Shown: positions 61,368 to 64,000 of the stretch, piece after piece
Numbering within the stretch: the stretch's first letter is position 1
Layout of the letters: each line of letters opens with the position of its first letter
Origin: Phorcus lineatus
Taxonomy: Eukaryota > Mollusca > Gastropoda > Trochida > Trochidae
Assembly: GCA_921293015.1 (NCBI GenBank)
Contig: OV121086.1
Location: 45,959,402 to 46,023,401 of the forward strand
Direction of reading: 5' to 3'
Length of the DNA stretch: 64,000 bases
Translations under genes and position numbers: made by a program
Notes under the pieces: model-generated
Told to the model about the DNA's origin: nothing
Database searches by the model: none
The model's input: the letters and a program-made list of their open reading frames with translations, nothing else

Positions 61368-62355
61368 ATAGTCGCAAGCGACGACGACAGGATTCAGCGC
61401 TGTAAAAGCACATTCAGTACAAACATAGTCATGTTAGCAATCAACCCTGTAAGTTTCATGAAGATTGGCTCACGCATTAGTCCACAGCAGCATGTTTTAT
61501 GTGACCAAGTTTCGTAACCGAACTGCGATTATTGCAAAGAAGTTGATAATGCTAAAACACCATGACACATACGAATTCGTCATGATTTACTTTTTTGTTT
61601 GAATTGATATTACGCTTCTTTCAAAACAAGTTTCAAGTCTCTAAGTCAATTTTGAAAAATTACCCCATGTTAATTTTGAAAAAGGTATTTTTCCCGATTT
61701 TGATCGATTATTGTGAACGGAAATGACTGTTCGCGACCAATGTTTTTATTGATTTGTAAAGTGCTTATAGTGGTTTCACATTCCTGAGAAAATAGTGCAG
61801 TTGTGAGTCTAACTTTTTGAGTTATCGCCCCTTGAACATGCTCACATGTGCTAAGTCGCCCGACTTCGAAGGGTTGCTGAGTAAAAAGTATTAAAGTTTG
61901 AGGAAAAATTGAGAGAATCCTTTTCTCCTCAGTACTTCAGCTACAACATATGTAACTTTCAGCTCTGAGATGCTAGTATCTTCGGAGGAGAAGATTCTCA
62001 AAGGTGCGTGGGGTCCGAAAATTTCAAAAAGTCAAAAAAAGTAATATGGCGGCGTAAGTATGCATGCTACGAAGTCGCCATGATTTACTTTTTTGCTCCA
62101 AATGTAATTGCCTATCGTTTAAAAAAAGTTAAAGTACATTTTGAAAAAAAATCCCATGTTAATTTTTGAAAATTTGAGTGGTACTGTGCCTTTAACGCTT
62201 AATCCGATTAAGCCCAAAAGCTTATTAGAACCCCTTCTCATGAAGTTCTACCAGACTGGCAAGTTTGGCTGTTGTAGCTTTAGTGGTTTGGGCTAAATCG
62301 GGTCCACAAAATCGGTGGAAAAAAAATAATAAAACACGCCAATAACAATAAGGAT
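61368..62355. repeat. 1-kb interspersed repeat with hairpin ends, copy 2
   Basis: Starts ATAGTCGCAAGCGACGACG and is near-identical to 41819-42841, but ends at AATAAGGATATC, lacking the terminal hairpin. Compared with copy 1 of the lectin unit, it lies where 50445-50625 is missing, so its arrival or a later event removed about 180 bases. Confidence 0.75.
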
Positions 62356-62359
62356 ATCT

Positions 62360-64000
62360 TTAGTTGTTCTTCAAATCCGAGCCATTGCCATGCAGGCTTG
62401 AATACATTTTGAATTAATCATATTGAAATCATTGTTAGTTTTATCTGAAACATAACTGAAGACGCCTGTCCGTATGTAAGACACACAATATGATGATATA
62501 TATGATGATCATATTCAACTACTGGCCTCTATTCTGCATTGATGATACAAGCAAGAATCGTTTCACTTTCATAAACGAAACTCCACAAATAAGATGTGTT
62601 GTGCTTTATCCCCTTCTACATCGTAACGGGAAGAAACTGCTTTCCTCCAAGTTTTGGGTTTGGCTCTTGATTCTACCAATGTAGATATGTAAGTCAGCTT
62701 GATATATTTGTTTGTCTTGAAATATCAGCGCTAGTGTCATTCTTCATGTTTAGACATCCATCACCAAGACAACTTAGTTGTTTACCCGCTAACTAAACCT
62801 GTTGAAGATGGGCTGCAGAGTTGCAATTGTTCAAAACTGTGAGGAATCAAGGTATTTTCAGATGTTGTTGAATTTTATGTTTTTTATGTCTGATATATTC
62901 AGTATATGTTTATGCAGCTAGGTGCGTCATTGGAGTTAATGGTGGAATAATGCCATGCTTTCCACGGGAACAATTTCAACACACATCTCACAAACAAATC
63001 AAAATCTATTCAATAATATTTAACGGACTTGGTACATGAGATTTATTGCCCTGGAACTCTCGGACTGAATAAGGCATAAACGTCTTTTGGTGATGAAGAA
63101 GAGGATGAATGAATCAACTTTTCACTTCAAATCTGCACCTCACGTGCGTCACGTGATACCACCATGTGCACGAGGCTTCGTGCTCAGTCACATTACAATG
63201 GTTGGGATATATAACTCGTAGATAATACAAAACTCACAATATAATATACAATATTCCTTTAGAACTAAAATATAGATGAAATTACTATACTCTCTAAGAG
63301 TGTCCTTTTAAGCTGTCGCAATTGCAAACGTTTTTTCTTGGACAATTATGAAGTTGTTACGGATGATGAATTAAAGATTAGCGTTTTTTACGAACTCAAG
63401 TTAGGAGATAAACCCTTTGTGTTTGAAAATTAGGGACATGTAATACTTACAGTACAATAAATACATTTAAAATTGAAACCGAACGCGCAGTCAGCGGTTT
63501 CAAGTTAGAATTTAATCACTATCATTCCAATACAACATGTCTCTAATTTTCAAACACAGTAGGTTTATCTCCATTCTACCATGACGATTTGAATAAGTGA
63601 ACTTTGTATTAGCGCAATGCACTTTCTAAAAGATCCTGACACACGGAAACAGAATAAACCGATAGGGGTTCTGAAAACAAAATCGATGCATTGATGGTAT
63701 GGTAATTTATCGATAGTATTGAAAGTGTTATATTTACTGTATCAGTTTGTATTTACGATGACTTGCACAAGGAATCAAGCAAGTATATTTGAATTTATCT
63801 AATTCTTTATGTCTCAAGATGAGAAACAGTTTTTGCATATGTAACACTGGTTACAACAGTCTAAAATTGTTGAAATCTGTTTCATCGATAAGTTGTTCGT
63901 TATAAATCCTTTTGTAATCATATTTAAATACGTTTTTATTTGGATAAACTATCGCAATAGTTGTCACAACCGCCTATTGTATCGCAAAGAAAGTTTGCAA
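62360..64000. other. End of window, no gene recognised
   Basis: To about 62950 the sequence continues the duplicated unit (matches 50630-51200). Beyond, no homology was noticed. A small inverted-repeat element lies at 63404-63572. The 64-codon open frame at 62490-62684 has no recognisable motif. Confidence 0.45.
63404..63572. mobile_element. Small inverted-repeat element, about 170 bp
   Basis: GGAGATAAACCC with TTTGTGTTTGAAAATTAGGG at the left is mirrored by CTCTAATTTTCAAACACAGT and GGTTTATCTCC at the right; arms of about 37 bases with a few mismatches surround a roughly 95-base core. No clear target duplication was found. Confidence 0.6.

Overview
The window reads as animal nuclear DNA: AT-rich, intron-rich, small exons with GT-AG splice sites, and dense mobile-element debris. 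The protein families (a GIMAP/AIG1 GTPase, a clan-2-type cytochrome P450, and small secreted lectins joining a PAN/apple-like domain to a C-type lectin domain), together with pearl-like tandem-repeat elements, suggest a mollusc, probably a bivalve. That placement is inference. Nothing prokaryotic was seen. Layout: 1-528 is the 3' terminal exon of a GIMAP-like gene (+). 3398-12746 is a complete nine-coding-exon P450 gene (-) of 497 codons, with a probable untranslated first exon near 15995-16080. 19579-21966, 25702-34617, 44779-48503 and 55189-59446 are four intact paralogous lectin genes (+), each with four coding exons: signal peptide, PAN-like domain, CTLD first half, CTLD second half. I derived the exon joins by hand; phases match in all four genes and give 235, 237, 232 and 232 residues. 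The lectins form two subfamilies: genes 1 and 2 are most alike, and genes 3 and 4 lie in a tandem segmental duplication (about 43.1-51.3 kb and 54.0-63.0 kb). Between genes 3 and 4 lies a decayed CTLD exon, and before gene 3 a possible relic signal-peptide exon. The most striking structure is a 5,987-bp element at 25874-31860 with equal 544-bp terminal inverted repeats and a perfect 8-bp target-site duplication. It landed inside the second copy of a tandemly duplicated signal-peptide exon of lectin gene 2, leaving the first copy intact. A 767-bp near-palindromic foldback element (52955-53721) has the same CACAGG terminus and also an 8-bp duplication. Other repeats are a 41-bp minisatellite that has amplified the 3' splice site of P450 exon 3, a 145-bp-unit tandem array bounded by short inverted repeats, a roughly 330-490-bp MITE family, a 1-kb repeat with terminal hairpins, and a broken Penelope-like GIY-YIG fragment. 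The lectins are probably secreted recognition proteins and the P450 a membrane-anchored oxidase, though two of its usual active-site motifs are changed. GIMAP and lectin families are often linked to immunity in molluscs, so this may be a defence-related neighbourhood, but the sequence alone does not show that.
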